A stretch of 64,000 nt of DNA from Synaphobranchus kaupii (taxonomy: Eukaryota > Chordata > Actinopteri > Anguilliformes > Synaphobranchidae): the NCBI GenBank assembly GCA_029718625.1, contig CM056376.1, positions 84,464,541 to 84,528,540 of the forward strand. The letters are read 5' to 3'. Positions 20,495-34,418 of this stretch are shown in pieces. The notes below the pieces were generated by a model. That model was not told where the DNA came from. It saw only the letters and a program-made list of their open reading frames with translations, and searched no databases. Position numbers and translations under genes: made by a program. Every line of letters starts with the position of its first letter. Position 1 is the stretch's first letter.

Positions 20495-23400
20495 TTATTC
20501 CCCCTGATCAGATGGTCCATGTCTCTCTCTGTATTGCTCCATGTATGGATGGACTGCTTCCCACACCTGAAAGGAGGCATAGATGCAGGGATCAGACCCC
20601 CTTAATTCACCCCATACAGACAATTATAACTAGATATTGTCCTAAACTAATACAATACTTATAACTGGATTTATGTCCTGACCTGAGTGACCTGACTATA
20701 AAGCCAAACCTCTGTAAATCTTTTTGCTCAGTTACATACTGTCTACAATAACTGCACTTGTCCCAATCCTACACAGTAGAAATTATTTTTCACAGCACAC
20801 AGTATAAACAAATCAGAAACCAAATCTGTGTTTTTCTGCATCAGCCAGAAATAGTGTGGTTTGTGAGAGGAGTGCTTGCCTTTTCCTCCCTCAGGAGTTT
20901 GTGAGCTGCCTCGATGTCAGGACTCATAAAACGGTCACAGTCCCATGGCCTGATGGGAAAATAATATCAGGAACAGTCATGAAGTATACCAGACGTTTCT
21001 TTGGAGGTCCAGAACACTGCTGTTAGTGGGTGTTTACCTGACAACTGAGCGCATGAGCTGATGGACTTCCTCCAGAGGGGGTGTGGTCTTCAGGGGTCGA
21101 TGAAATTCCAGGGCTTGACAGGCAGCCAGTAACTCAATGGCCAGAACTGCCAGAAAAATATGAGGTAACAGTTGTTGTACTTTACTTAACTGTATTTATT
21201 TTTTCATACTTTAGTCAATTTATAGCAGCTTGACTGTGCCTTCTTATAAAAGATATTGGTCATAAAACTGGTTGAATAATGTTAGTTTAGCTATCCTCTC
21301 TTTGATCGCTTGATTAAATCAGATTTGATTAGGACTTATCTCTCCCTCTTTTCTTTACGTGAGCTCACCTTGTTCCACATGCTCCACCACTCTCAGGGCC
21401 TTCCTGGCTGCCCAGCCACCCATAGACACGTGGTCCTCAGTGGCTGCGCTGGTGGACAAGGAATCCACAGAAGAAGGGTGGCACAGTACTTTATTCTCTG
21501 ACACTGGGGAGGAAAGAGCAGGGTTACTTTTGAGTGTAGTACATAAAACATTGGCACACATATACTCACCCCACCCTCACAGTGAACATGCATATATACA
21601 CACACACACACAATTATTAATAGGATTGGGCTCTGACCTAAAGATGCAGCTGTACAGTGTGCAATCATAAACCCTGAGTTCAGACCCCCTTCATTGACCA
21701 AGAAGGCAGGCAGTTCGCTCAGAGATGGGTTACAGAGCCGCTCGATCCTCCTCTCACTGATGGAGGCCAGCTCATGTACCCCGATGGCCAGGTAGTCCAG
21801 AGCCTGTAGGAGTTGTGAATAAGACACATAGGGCCTGATTTATTAAAACGTTTAGCGAGTGCAAAAACTTTTAGCACACGCAAAACTAATAGTACAACCA
21901 ATGATTGGTGCAAAACAAATACCATGACCAATCATTTGTCGTGTTATTGGTTTTTTGTACTTTAATATGGTTTTCTGCATGAATAAGTATTGTAGACATT
22001 GTAGACATAAGCATTAAAAACGTACAGTATATATGCAGTCGATATGGATATCATTCATTTAATGGAAGCAGAAATCTCAGACCTTGGCTGGGTACTCCCC
22101 ATGGAAATTTCCTCCTGATAGAATCAAGTCTCGTTCCGGAAAAACCAACTGGAGAAAGTGTTAAGGCTTAATTTAAAGCAAAAATTAAAACACAACCGAA
22201 ACACAAAACACATCTGTGAAATGTGCATTTTTCCAAATATGCATAAAAACGCACAATGTGACTCCCATCATAATGCATGGAAATTTAAATCATACCAAAC
22301 CCTCACTGGAAATGTGTAGAGAAGAGCTAAAAGGACAGGGCATTAAAAGGATACAGGGTTGTCCGTGGCACTGTTCATCTCAGTGGATATGATGTTCTTG
22401 ACAAAAGCAATGGTGTCATTTACCACACCATGGACCTGTGAAATGTTGACAGCAGTAGTTATAATACCTTAACATAAAACTCCAAACAAAATATTTGTTT
22501 CTCAGCAGCTTGCAATGAATTAGTGTTTTTGTGTACCACTCATTTAACTCCGTAGAGCCAGCTGTAATATTCTGAAATAAAATTTGAAACCTGTGGGCTG
22601 CAACGCAGGCTGTATGGATCCTGAACCCTCTGATGTGGTCTGTATTTCTCTGGACAGGAAATACATCACAGGAAGTGAAAAAAGAAGATGATGATACCAG
22701 CAAGGGTACTAAAACACAAACATTATATAGACTACAATCTAAACATTCTGGGGGAAATTTGTGAATGCTTTCAGAGAGTAACACAACAAAGATATACCAG
22801 ACAAGAAATTGAAAATGGGTGCTTTTGATTTTGTGACCAAGCAATTAAAATAATGATAGATTTGTCACAATCCTGCATGAAATGACTCAGTAATACAAAA
22901 TGAAACAGGAATGAAAACAGATTTTCTTGTGTTTTTATGTAAATGTCTTTGGTTAACTTGCACACAGTGCACTTTGGCGATTATTTTCATGGCTATTATT
23001 GAGGAATTATATTATATTATAATTTTTTACATGATGTATGAAATCCTTATTTGATTTGTAAATATTTTCCATATGGGTGTGCTCAATAGTGTAAATACAT
23101 CTGTGGTACAAACAAAATAGCCTGTGTTTGGCTAGTCTATCACCATTGACATATTTCATCAGCACTCACCTGTGATCTCAGAGGAGAAGACATCAGAGTC
23201 CAGCACAGAGCGGAACCTCCACGCTACCTGCATCTGGCCAGGGTGCGGCCGCACTGCGTGGACATCTATGGGAGAAGGGCCAGGGTGAGCTTCATATGAG
23301 CCAATCAAAACCCCACCTCCACTCTCCACCCTAGTCACATTATCGCTGTTACAAAATGGCGTTCCAGTCAAATCCTCAGAAATCATGGCCTGTGGAACTA

Positions 23401-26400
23401 CACAAAAAAGTTAATCCTCACTATGACAATGCTGACTGTGGTAGGGGGGGTCCTTCAAAGTGCTGCGTAATTGGCCATAATATCACGCACAGAGGGAGGG
23501 CTACAGTAAGCAGACTACTCCTTTGGTCAACCGTGTGTCTGCTGTATACCTTTTTTAACTTCAGAGAGGGCAAGTACTACTGTGAACCATCCTGGATTGA
23601 CTGATGACATCGAAGGAATGGACCTACAAAGCAATTGGGCATTCAAGACTATTAGGAAGTTAAAACATGTTGGAGATAATAAAAGTAGATGGAGTTAAAA
23701 CTTGCAAACCTATGGAGCTCCCAGTTCTAGAAGTGGAATGTGTAGATGGACAACGTTTTGACCCGAACAGGGTCTTCATCCTGACAAAGACCCTCTTCGG
23801 GTTGAAACATTGCCCATATAAACATTACATTTCTAACACTGGAAGCTCAATCAATGTGAATATTTTTGTAATTACTTCCTTTCAGCTTACGATTGGGTGT
23901 GTGGGCAAAACCTTGATTGCACAATTGAGTTGAACATATTTTCAGTTCCACAAATGTACCAAAGGTAATTATCGAGTCACAATGGACATAATTGGAAGGG
24001 GCCCCACATGAGTGGGTACTTTAAGTGATTAAAAACCATTATGTATTGCTTGAGTAACGAGTCTATTCAAATAAAGCTATTGTGTACACACTTGAATCAA
24101 TACACTATAGAAGCCTCCCTCACCGCTGTCGAAGGCCTTGGTGGTCCCCTTCAGCACCTCCAGGGTGAGTGCTGCAATGATGTCAGCTTGTCTGGCAATG
24201 GCCAGGGCTCTTTCCACAGCCTCCGCACCCAGAGACGTGATCATCTGGGTCCCATTTATCAGCGCCAGGCCCTGGAAGGTGGAAGGGGAACAAAAAACTT
24301 AATCTCACCAAGACTGGAAAGTTCTCATTTGCACTGTGAATAACTGACCCACATACAATGGCTGCCAAGTTGCTCTGTCAGTAAGGTTGCGTCCCAAAAA
24401 CAGGCTGAGCCCAACAGCCTTGAAAGTGCACAAATCCAGATTATGTCATTAGCTGGAGAGGGAGACTACAGAGGAAGGCCACAAGTGGCTTCATCCCCCT
24501 GGGGTTGGCTGCACAATAAAAAGAAAAATCCCATAAAAAATGGTGAACAGACTGGCAGCAACGTTGCCAGTGAAAAACCATTTAATGAAGGGAAAAAACT
24601 GTATAAATCCTGTTATTTTATGGGATGGCCATTAAATAATCAGTTATTGCCATTATTGTATGTGAAAAAACTGAAATGCTGTAACTGTTTTACAAACACT
24701 TTACAGTAAAAATACAGTTGATTTACAGTGTGGGTTAATGCTAGCCATGGGTTTAATAGCTTACTAGTTGTTGCTAGTGTGAGATGTGCCTCCGCTCCGA
24801 TTAGAGCCTGTTAATCTATAGTATGCTGTGAGGTTTGTGGCATGGGAAAAAGTAACTGGTTTACAGGAGTATGCACGCTTCAGCTGCTCTGTTTCTTGTG
24901 CAGGTGTCCCAGCAGGGACATGAGATCATAGTACAATTGGCATTTCCACAATGGGAGGAAGAGGGGAGAAGACCCTCATTCCCCAGAACACACGCACACA
25001 CACGCATACAACACATTTAGCCATCACCAACGTGTTTGAGAGAGAACTGTGGTTTACCTCTTTCGGCTTCAGAGACAGGGGTTTCAGTCCATGAGCCTCC
25101 AGCACCTGAACAAAGTGGAAATGATTGTAATCAAAAAATGGTCATCACAAAGAAATCATCTTGAAAGTCATATTCAGAATATGCATGGTGCAGTGGTCGG
25201 ATGGAGTATTGTAACTTATCAAAGATGTGTTTGTCTACATAAGTGTCTGGATTACAGAGTGGCCACCACAGAAATCTGGAGAAATTATTAAAAAAGTTAA
25301 ATCATAAGATCACACGCTGTCATACAAAGTAACTTATTACTATCACTATATTATGGGGGAGTAAATGCAGTTTCTCTCTTCTTAGGGGGGTGGGGGGGGG
25401 GGGTCTCTTGGTGGTGGGGTGGGCCAGTCGTCTATCTGGCCAGACCTTATTTGGGCAAACAAAGGGAATTGTGGAATGTTGAAGGCCTGCTCATGATTGC
25501 ATTTAAGGGACATTTCAGGAGAATCGGCTTAACATTTCTCCTGGTACCATAGTCCTTTCGTACAAGTATTTTGGGCATACATAGCATTTTTTGATTGTCT
25601 TGTCTTATAAATAAAATATTTACCTTTTTCCATCATTGAAACTGTTATCCATGGTTATTGCCAACTCTCATATTGTGTCATAATAAACAGTTTTCCCTTT
25701 TTCAGGGCATCCAAGATACGTGGTTCGCTTGTCCGCTGACCGGGGTGTACATCTCTGCGAGAACCAATCACTGTATTGGTCTCATACGCGGTTTAGGGGT
25801 AACACCGTTAACGGGTTGCTCACTGGGCTTATGATAGTTTCACGAGCTGGATGTGCAGCTGCTCCGGGATAGCTGTTCGAGTCAGTGTCCAGATCCTAGT
25901 GTTATTTCCTAAAATAATAGAGGGGTCATAGTCCGGGATATTTAGGTAGTCTCACTAATCAGATGGAGTAACCTTAGTTAGGGGTCAATGGGTAGCTCAT
26001 ACTTGTCAATCCTCAAGTTTTCCTGGGAGACTCCCGAAATTCATTGCCTTCTCCCGATGTCCTCCCGATTTTACAATTCTCCCAGATTTCTCCTATTTTC
26101 CAGACAAATTTTCACAAACATTTTTGCAGTTGTTATCACAGCCTGTCTGTGCAGCGTGTAAGCCCTACGACAATGCAGCTATATTACGTGTCGTCTCCAT
26201 GGTTATATGTTCACGAAGAGACTATGGTTGTGTCCAAATCGGCACCTTTCCATACTATTAGGTAGGCTTGTTGAGTAGACAGGACAAGAAAGTCAATAAG
26301 TAGGTGAAAGTTTCTCTAAATATAGTATACTAAAAACCCCCGTATGATACACTTACTTCCAGGGTTTCGCTGAGTATATTCGGGAGCACACTTTAAGAAG

Positions 26401-29400
26401 TACACAAAAATTTTGGTCATGTAAATATGACGTAAAGCTTTGTTTATAGTATGACGTTTTAAAAAACGAGGCACAGCTTCACTGACGTTTTCAAAAACAA
26501 CACAAACAACAAGTGACATGGCTGCGCAAGGGTGGGACGTCTTACGAAACTTCCACAGTACGGTCCATTGGAAAATAGTATTGAGGATATTTCTTTGCGT
26601 GCTGCACATCACGGCTAAACAGTGCACATTAAACAGCACACATCTGCCAGTGCACTGTACACAGGAGACAGGACACAGTAGATAGGGCTCTGATTCGGAC
26701 ACATCCTCACTGTTCTGGTGTGACTGGTGTAATGGAAAGAGAAATGGCAATTTTAAAAAAAAAGAAAGAAATACTCTTGTAAATTTCAAAGTTACTCTGG
26801 AAAGAAGAATTTCCATTTCTCACGGAGAGTTTCAAAGGACATTTACAAAAAGGGTGTTTTGTAAAATCTGCCGAACAGATTTTTCCATCAAGCACGGGGG
26901 TTACAGCGACATTAATTGCCACCACAACCCCACAACACCCCCACCTCCTTTGGAAAATCTCCCTATCTCTCAGGTTAGGTCCCATGGTTGGCAAGTATGG
27001 GGTAGCTGTTAGTTTCGATACCCGGATATTGTTCTGGTTAAAATTGCTTCTTCATGGTGCAGAATCAGTTAATATGGTGTAGATTGTATTTGCAGCTATT
27101 GTGCAGTAAGGAGCATTAACTGTACTCTTAGCGGATCTACCCCTGAATGTTGAGTTTGTCATAATAAACTTACATATTTGGCATTGCTCCAGCCAGTCAC
27201 TGGTGACCACATCTTCCCCTCCCCCACCAGCCCCAGGGCCAGGTGGGACAGGGGGGCGAGGTCTCCACTGGCACCAACTGTCCCCTTCTCAGGAATAAAG
27301 GACAGGCAGGATGCTGTTGAAAAAGGATGGGTGTCATTCCACAGAATCTACACTACAACCCCTGGCAAAAATTATGGAATCACCACACTTGGAGGATGGT
27401 CACCCAGATTTTCTACTTCGTAGCAAATAAACAAATCACAGATATGACAAAAAACTATTTTTGTTTAATAGTTGAACATTCTGGCTTAGTGAAACATACC
27501 TCAAACCAATTAAATTATTTTAATTAATGGCATATTTTCCATATCAAGTAGAGGAAAAAATTATGGAATCACCTTTGCAATTTTTCACCTTTGTAATTTG
27601 CATTTCTAAAACAAATACTGACACAAGTCTAAAAATGCAAATTAGTCTGCAGTTAAGAGATTGCTTACAGACCTTAATGAGCTGTTGGACTTGGCTAATT
27701 GAAATGAATCATGGCCCCAACAAGAGAGTTGTCAATTGAAACAATGGAAAAGATTATAAAACTCCTTCAAGAAGGAAATCCAACACGAAGTGTGGCAAAA
27801 GATGTAACTTGTTCCCTGCTAGTATAAACAAAATATGAAGGTTATAAAAGGAAAACATACGGGTACACCAAGGAAGATGTCAAAGCATCAGGACAGAAAA
27901 CTCAAAGCAATATGCCTTGAAAATAGAAAATGCACAACAAAACAAATGGGCGGAAACAGGAGTCAATGTTTGTGACAGAACTGTAAGAAATCAGCTGAAT
28001 GAAATGGGATTTACAAATAGAAAAGCCAGACGAAAACCAGCACTAACACCTAAACAGAAAAAAACAAGGTTACAGTGGGCTAAAGAGAAGCGTGGATGGA
28101 GTGTGGATGATTGGATGAAAGTGATATTCAGTGATGAATCACAAATCTGCATTGGCCAAGGAGATGATGCTAGAACTTTTTTCTGGTGCCATTCTAATGA
28201 AACATATAAAGATGACTGCCTGAAAAAGACAATCAAATTTCCCCAGTCATTTATGATATGGGGTTGCATGTCAGGTAAAGGACCAGGGGAGAAGGCAATC
28301 ATTACCTCAACATCAATGCACAGGTGTACATTGAAATTTTGGACACTTTTCTCATTCCATCAATAGAAAATAGTTTTGGGGATGATGAAGTCATTTTTCA
28401 GGATGATAATGCATATTGGCACAGAGCAAAGAGTGTTAAAGCTTTTCTTCAGCAAAGGCATATCAACTCAATGACATGGCCAGCAAACAGTCTGGATCTC
28501 AATCCGATTGAAAATTTTAAAAAAAATTGGTCCATGACAAGGCTCCATCCTGCAAAGCTGATCTGTCAACCGCTATTCGTGAAAGTTGGAACCAGCTTGA
28601 TGGAGAATATTGTTTTTCATTAGTGAAGTCCATGCCTCAAAGAATTCAGGCCATCATAAAAGCCCCAGGAGGAGCAACAAAGTACTAATTGTGATTTTTT
28701 TGTTGATGATTCTATAATTTATTGAGTGATTCCATATTTTTTTCCTTTACTTGATCTGGAAAAAAAATATGCCATTAATTAAAATAATTAAATTAAATTT
28801 GTTTGAGGTATGTTTGACAAAGCCAGAATGCTCAGCTATTGAACAAAAATTGTATTGTGTCATATCTGTTAGTTTATTTGCTACAAAGTAAAAAAGCTGA
28901 GTGAACATCCTTTAAGTGTGGTGATTCCATAATTTTTGCCAGGGGTTGTATAACAGAGCGTTGTCAGGAAACTTTGGAGTCAGACCCAGGGTTACCATTG
29001 AAAGCCTCTATAATCGCGTGGAGGGTTTCCAAGGAGATGCCGCTGTGCCCTTTGGCCAGGACGTTGATCCTCAGAGCCAGAAGCATCCTGGTTCTCTCAT
29101 GGCTCAATGGACTGCCCACACCTGCTCTCAATGGATCCATTAAAAGAGAAAGGGAAAAGCAGTACAGTCAGTTTTATTTACACGCTTCAACCTGAATAGT
29201 CTGTTTGCACATGCCACATTCACAGTTTTATTTGAAATATATAGTAATTCTGCATTAGAATTTGTCATGTCAGTAATATGTCATGTTTAAATAGAGAGGG
29301 GAACAGGTGAGGAGGCTAATTGAATAATGAAATAGAGTGAGGAATGTGTGTGAGAGGGAGAGTGATAGGCTGACTAATAAGGGGCGAAAACAAGGAACTA

Positions 29401-30273
29401 AACGGGGACCACGCCCAGCCTGCAACGAACACAGAAACGAGACGAACGGTAAACTGAAAAACATGACATGAAACAAGAGGAATGGGAAGACGAAGGAAAC
29501 GAAAGGGAGGTGGACTGGAGGGAAACGGCGGATGTAACAGGGGTAGAAGTGCTTACCTGCTGCATGGGAGCAGATCAACTTTTCCTGTAGCTCCCTAGGG
29601 CCAGAGATGAAAATAAGATCATAAATGAACAGTTTGATCATTCAGAGCTGAGCAGACACTTTGCTTTCAGCTCCTTTTCTTTATTGTGGTTTTTTCTCTC
29701 ATCTGACTTTCCTGTACAACAACACAGTTTTCTCCCTGTATGAAAATCACATTCTTTTCACTGAAACATGCCACATATAATAAATGCTGTACCTAAACAA
29801 TCAATATGAATGTAGACCAGGAAATGGTAGGTCTAGTGACAACTTACTTGAGTTTGTCCTTTGTTACGATTATATTGGCATGTTTTCCAAAACCTGTGTT
29901 GATTCCATAAACAACTGAAAGATAGAATAAGAGGTTGCCAAAAGAATTTAAGTACAAATTGACCAGTCATCAATAATTAAATAGGCTATGTGAACATTTA
30001 TGAAGTTCTTTTACCTTTATTTTGTGTAATAATATTATCAACTACTTCTCTTGACCGTTTCACTCCTTCCTCTGCCTCTGTGGTCAGCTAAAACACAAAT
30101 TACCATTTTATTAATGTGTGCAAGTGAAACTGATTCATTACAAAGCAAGTCAAATATACTGTATTTCACTTTTTACCTTTTTATAAAACAATGTCTACCT
30201 TTATCTTGAAGAGCCCTTTCCCCAAGCTAAACAGGTCTGTTGTAGTGAGACTGTTTCCATCCAAGGAAATACA
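20495..30273 (-). CDS. hal: histidine ammonia-lyase copy 2, intact core
   Basis: Exons 5' to 3' on the minus strand: 30199-30273, 30015-30087, 29848-29914, 29557-29594, 28996-29121, 27174-27313, 25058-25105, 24124-24271, 23170-23265, 22591-22649, 22355-22435, 22083-22148, 21638-21803, 21369-21503, 21038-21146, 20880-20949, 20495-20566 (stop TAA 20495-20497). They sum to 1569 nt, 522 codons plus stop, in one frame. Visible motifs: YGINTGFGK (active-site Tyr), GASGDLAPL (Ala-Ser-Gly forms MIO), QDPYSLRC (Tyr/Arg), [24 protein letters not shown]. The enzyme is a cytosolic homotetramer in the family; it makes urocanate. The C-terminus is shorter than in mammals, ending HGPSDQGE. The donor before the last exon is GC. 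The N-terminal region of about 110 residues and the start codon were not found, so the true 5' end is unknown. Confidence 0.88.
25998..26999. mobile_element. 1-kb hAT element in hal copy 2 intron
   Basis: Same insertion as at 12065, with GGGTAGCT duplications on both sides. It differs from copy 1 by small indels (for example CACTGTTCTGGTG for CACCGTCCTAAG). Confidence 0.85.
27356..28948 (+). mobile_element. Tc1-like transposon in hal copy 2 intron
   Basis: Same TA-flanked insertion as at 13432, essentially identical, with the same broken transposase. Confidence 0.9.
29269..29539 (-). mobile_element. LTR-like fragment in hal copy 2 intron
   Basis: Same fragment as at 15345. Confidence 0.5.
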
Positions 30274-32248
30274 CTGTTGAAGCAGTCAAATCCACAAGTC
30301 CTATTTTAGAAATGGTGTATTAATTAAAAGCTAAAGCACTATAGACATAAATAAACACGCCTACAGTATTATGAGAACAGTGATTCTGTATAAACTCACT
30401 TCTTGCGGACATGGGATTGTATCTCTGATACATTTGTTAAGGACAATTGCATCACACGCAATAACATTTCACAAAATGACCAGTCAATGTTTGACTCAAA
30501 CATATTCAGTGATTGACAGAAAGGATACAAACCCATGGCTCTTTGGGGGGTTTAATAAAATCCAGAAGTTTGAAGTCTCTAAAAACTGCAAGTGAAGAAC
30601 AATGTGTTCATTTTATTTTGTTTACGTAAAAAAGATACTTTCATTTTCAGTGTCACATGATTAACTAAGGGGTATCCAGGATTGGTCCTAGAAAAAAAGA
30701 CATATGTAAAAACACAAGCTCTCAAAAGTGGCCCGTTTCAGTTAACTCAATACACATTGTGAACAAAACAGGTTCTGTAACTATGAGATTCTCTTATTCC
30801 AGGTCCCTTTTCTCCACTGAGTTGCAAAATGAAGGTCAAGCTGTCACAGTGAGACTGCTTACATGGCCATTAAGTAAATCATAAAGTGAGTGAGTGAAAC
30901 TACTATGCTTTATCCATGCCCTCACAAGTTCAGCCAAGCCAGAGAAAAAAAGGCCACCTTTATAGATGAAAAAAAAAACACTTTAACACCAATTAAAGTA
31001 TGATATTCAATAGCACAAGTATGGAGATACTTGCTATACAAGAAGGATACAACAGCTACCTATTACACCTATAGTTTGTACAAAAAGACTATCAAATGTT
31101 ATGTCGTGGTGCAAGTTCTGATTAGAAAAATAAGAGTGGATCCTGCATTCAGATCATACTATGGACAGACACTTCTTAATCTGTATTATTCTAAAGTAGT
31201 TACAGAATCACTAATCAATATCAAAACAAAAATACATCCCTCTTCCATGCCAATCCCACAACAACTACAACCTATAACCACCAAACTTCATGCTCACAAT
31301 GTGTACACATAGGGCTACAGTATATGTGCACATGCCTACTATTAATGGCTTATTATACCACCATGGTTCATATAACAGTCAAGACTGTGTGTGGCAATTA
31401 TTAATGTACAGGTAAGTTACTAGCGTACATGCAGTAGGTTCTCTTTCTCCGGACACCTTCTCAGACCAAAGCACTTGCCAAATTCCCCATGTCCGATACT
31501 ACATACAAACAACGACATGAATTAGTAGTAGGTTCCTGTTTCTCTCTAGTTTTGTTTATGTATATATTTGTTTTGAAATCACAAATTAAAGTGAAATGCT
31601 TAAAGATTAAAATATTTGTCCCAGCAAATTTAATTCAGAATCACAAATATAAGTTAAATATTTGATTTATGTCATTTTCTGGATAATTTTATCTCAATAA
31701 TTATAGTAAAATATATAAAATAATATATATTAATATAAGATTTACAAAAGTTAATATCTTGTTTGTGTTTATAAATGAAAACTGGAAATATAGATTACAT
31801 ATTTTCAAAAGCTTATATACATTTGTGAATAAAGACAAAATAAGGAAAAATATTTAGTAAAATCAATTTGCAAATGGAACTTCATACCTTTCACCTTATC
31901 TCTTTCAAACCTCAGACCAATGCAGGTATTACTCAACTGTTTCACCAGAGAGCTTATCCAAAGATGAAGTGCTGAACCATAATATCATGTCTACTATACA
32001 TATATATATAGTCTTATAGGTCAGGTGACATGCAGAAAAGGAAACACCCAGTTTCTGGGAGTGACCACAGGCTACTTCTGTAGCATTTTTCCTGGTGTTT
32101 TTTTAATCCAGCAATAAGCATGAACACATTAGAAAGGTTTTTTTACCTGTGACACAGGTTATACAGGGTGCAAAGAACCATTGTAGTTTGAAATGCAGCT
32201 GCTAACAAAGGAAGAGAAACCTCAACCACGGGTCCTTACTGACAAATG
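30274..32248. other. region 5' of the recognised hal exons, copy 2
   Basis: Near-identical to 16350-18324. The possible 25-bp exon is at 30400-30424. No start exon or promoter recognised. Confidence 0.4.
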
Positions 32249-32743
32249 TGTTACAATCTCTGTTCCTCTCAGTCCCCGTCCCCATTTGTGCTCTGTGTTT
32301 TACCCTTTCCCTCACGTCTCTTGTCTTGTTTTTACGTTTTCCGGTTTGTCTTCCTCGTGGTGCAGGCTGGGCATGGCTTCCCTCTTTGTTGTTACTAATT
32401 CTCTCTCGCACTTCCTCCGCCTATCACAATCCTTTCCCTGCTTGCATTCCTCACGCTCTCTTCTCCGTTTAATCACTCTCGCATACATTCTCACACTGCA
32501 TGCATTCATTAGCTCATTAACTCTCCTATATATTCTCCCGGTCTTTGTTGTCCAGTGCCAGTTCGTTGAGTCTTGTTGTTGTAAAAACTCTAGTCTTGTC
32601 TGGTCTCGTATCTATAGTCATAGTCTTGTTTTGTCTTGCTTAATCTACAGTCATAGTCTTGCTTTGTCTAGCGTACTAACGCTTCATAGTCTTGCTTCGC
32701 CTAGCCAAATAACGCTTCATAGTTTTGTTCATGCTTTGCTGAA
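32249..32743 (+). mobile_element. LTR-like fragment cut at the unit 2/3 junction
   Basis: Same as 18325-18819. Confidence 0.5.
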
Positions 32744-32748
32744 GGTGG

Positions 32749-32784
32749 TGGTAGCCTACTGCCCTACCCTTCTGTAGGCTACCA
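32749..32784. repeat. unit-junction inverted repeat
   Basis: Same hairpin as at 5848 and 18825. Confidence 0.85.
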
Positions 32785-33107
32785 GTTTGCTCTTGGCTAC
32801 TGGTGGTGTGTGTACTACAAACTGTGACTACAAACCATAGATACAAACCATACAACTAGGTATATGAATTATGCAGCAATGAGATAGTTTAAAATACAAG
32901 CGTCACCTCGTGGCCTTGTCCGGTATTAATCTTTGGCTGAGAACGTCAGAATGTGTGTTTAGATCTATTTGTATACAGTCTATGGTTAAGATGTAGCTTT
33001 CATTTCATTTGCATTTATCAAATGTCCTACTAATATCCTAACGGGTGGTACATCATTAATTAAAATGTCATTGCATTGAAAATTTGTTTAAAAGATGCAA
33101 AATAATG

Positions 33108-33870
33108 TGTTACGTTTCTGTCATGTTTATGCCACGTTTCATGTTTAGTTTGTCACAGTTTATTTTCGGTTCATGTCATGCTTGTGTTCTGTTTATGTTA
33201 CGATGCAGTTCATTGGTAGCATACACATTTCCATGTTTTTCCGCAGCCTTGCATTCGTGCTGTTTTCCCTCTCTCTCTTGCTGTCACTCACACTTCCCTA
33301 ATTGTTTCATTTTCCTGTGTCTATCTAGTCTATTTACTAGTCTGCACCTGTCTACACCTGCATATAAGATCAGTGTTCATGTCATGTCTTTGCGAAATTG
33401 TTGCCTGTTAGTTATCTACTGTCACTTTTGAGCGTTTACCTTTGTCTGACTACCGTTATAAATCAAGCCTGTTTACTGACCATCGTTACTGCCAGCCTAT
33501 CGTATCTACTGCCTGTTTTTGACCACGAGTTTTGCCTGCTGTCTGTTTTGTACCTCTGCCCCGCGGATAGGACTTCGGTCTGACTCCTGCAACGCCCCAC
33601 GACCAACGAACTCTGCTTTACCCCTGAATTGTACTTCTGCTCCGCTGACAGCTACTCGGGTTTTGAACTTGTGCATGGATACTGATTTCGAGACTGCTTT
33701 CTCCTTTTGTACTGTATTTTTGGTTATTGGCTGGATTTATTGGTTTTTGGACTTTGCTTGTGTGACTACGATTTCTGGATTTCCCTATAATAAAGTCCTT
33801 GCAGACATTTATTATTACGTTTGTGTTCTGAGTCGTGCATTACGGGTCCAACCCGCACACATCCGTCTCA
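33108..33870 (+). mobile_element. solo LTR, spacer 2
   Basis: Same insertion as at 19184, TAATG on both sides. Confidence 0.88.
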
Positions 33871-34222
33871 TAATGGTGCTGATGAAAGAGTAATGAGCAG
33901 TGGTTGGGTTCAAAATTCTCATATCAGGATTCACAACCTTGGCGATTCACAATCCGCTTTAATCTTTATATATCCATATTTGCTTTGAAAAGGTATAATT
34001 GGTAGGGTATAAATGTAACTGGATATTGAAACAAGGAAAAGGGAAATGAACAAATGTTAAGCAGTAAATTCATGATCATATTTACGATTTATTATTATTA
34101 TTATTATTATTATCAGCTGAAAATTATATGCAGGCAAATGATAATGATAATTAAATGCAAAAATAATTGATTAAATGAGACTTAAAGTGTCAGATTGATA
34201 CAAATTTAATTACTAGAAATAC

Positions 34223-34326
34223 CCCCTATGGAAAAGGAATATGCTGCAGTATATTATAAATATATCAAAATTATCTTCATAATATATTTAAAATATACTG
34301 CAGTATATTACATTTCTATATGGGAC
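34223..34326. mobile_element. 104-bp MITE in hal copy 3 3' UTR region
   Basis: Same insertion as at 20299. Confidence 0.75.
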
Positions 34327-34418
34327 AGAACTATTGTCAAAGAAAATGTAGGAGTGTTCAGCAGTGAGTCTTCTATTTGAAAGCAGAAGAAAAAGACTCC
34401 TCAGCGAATCCTTCTCAT

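Larger units (their letters stand above)
18825..32748. repeat. tandem unit 2 (segmental duplication)
   Basis: 13,924 bp from junction hairpin to junction hairpin. It contains solo LTR, MITE and intact hal copy 2. It is nearly identical to unit 3. Confidence 0.95.
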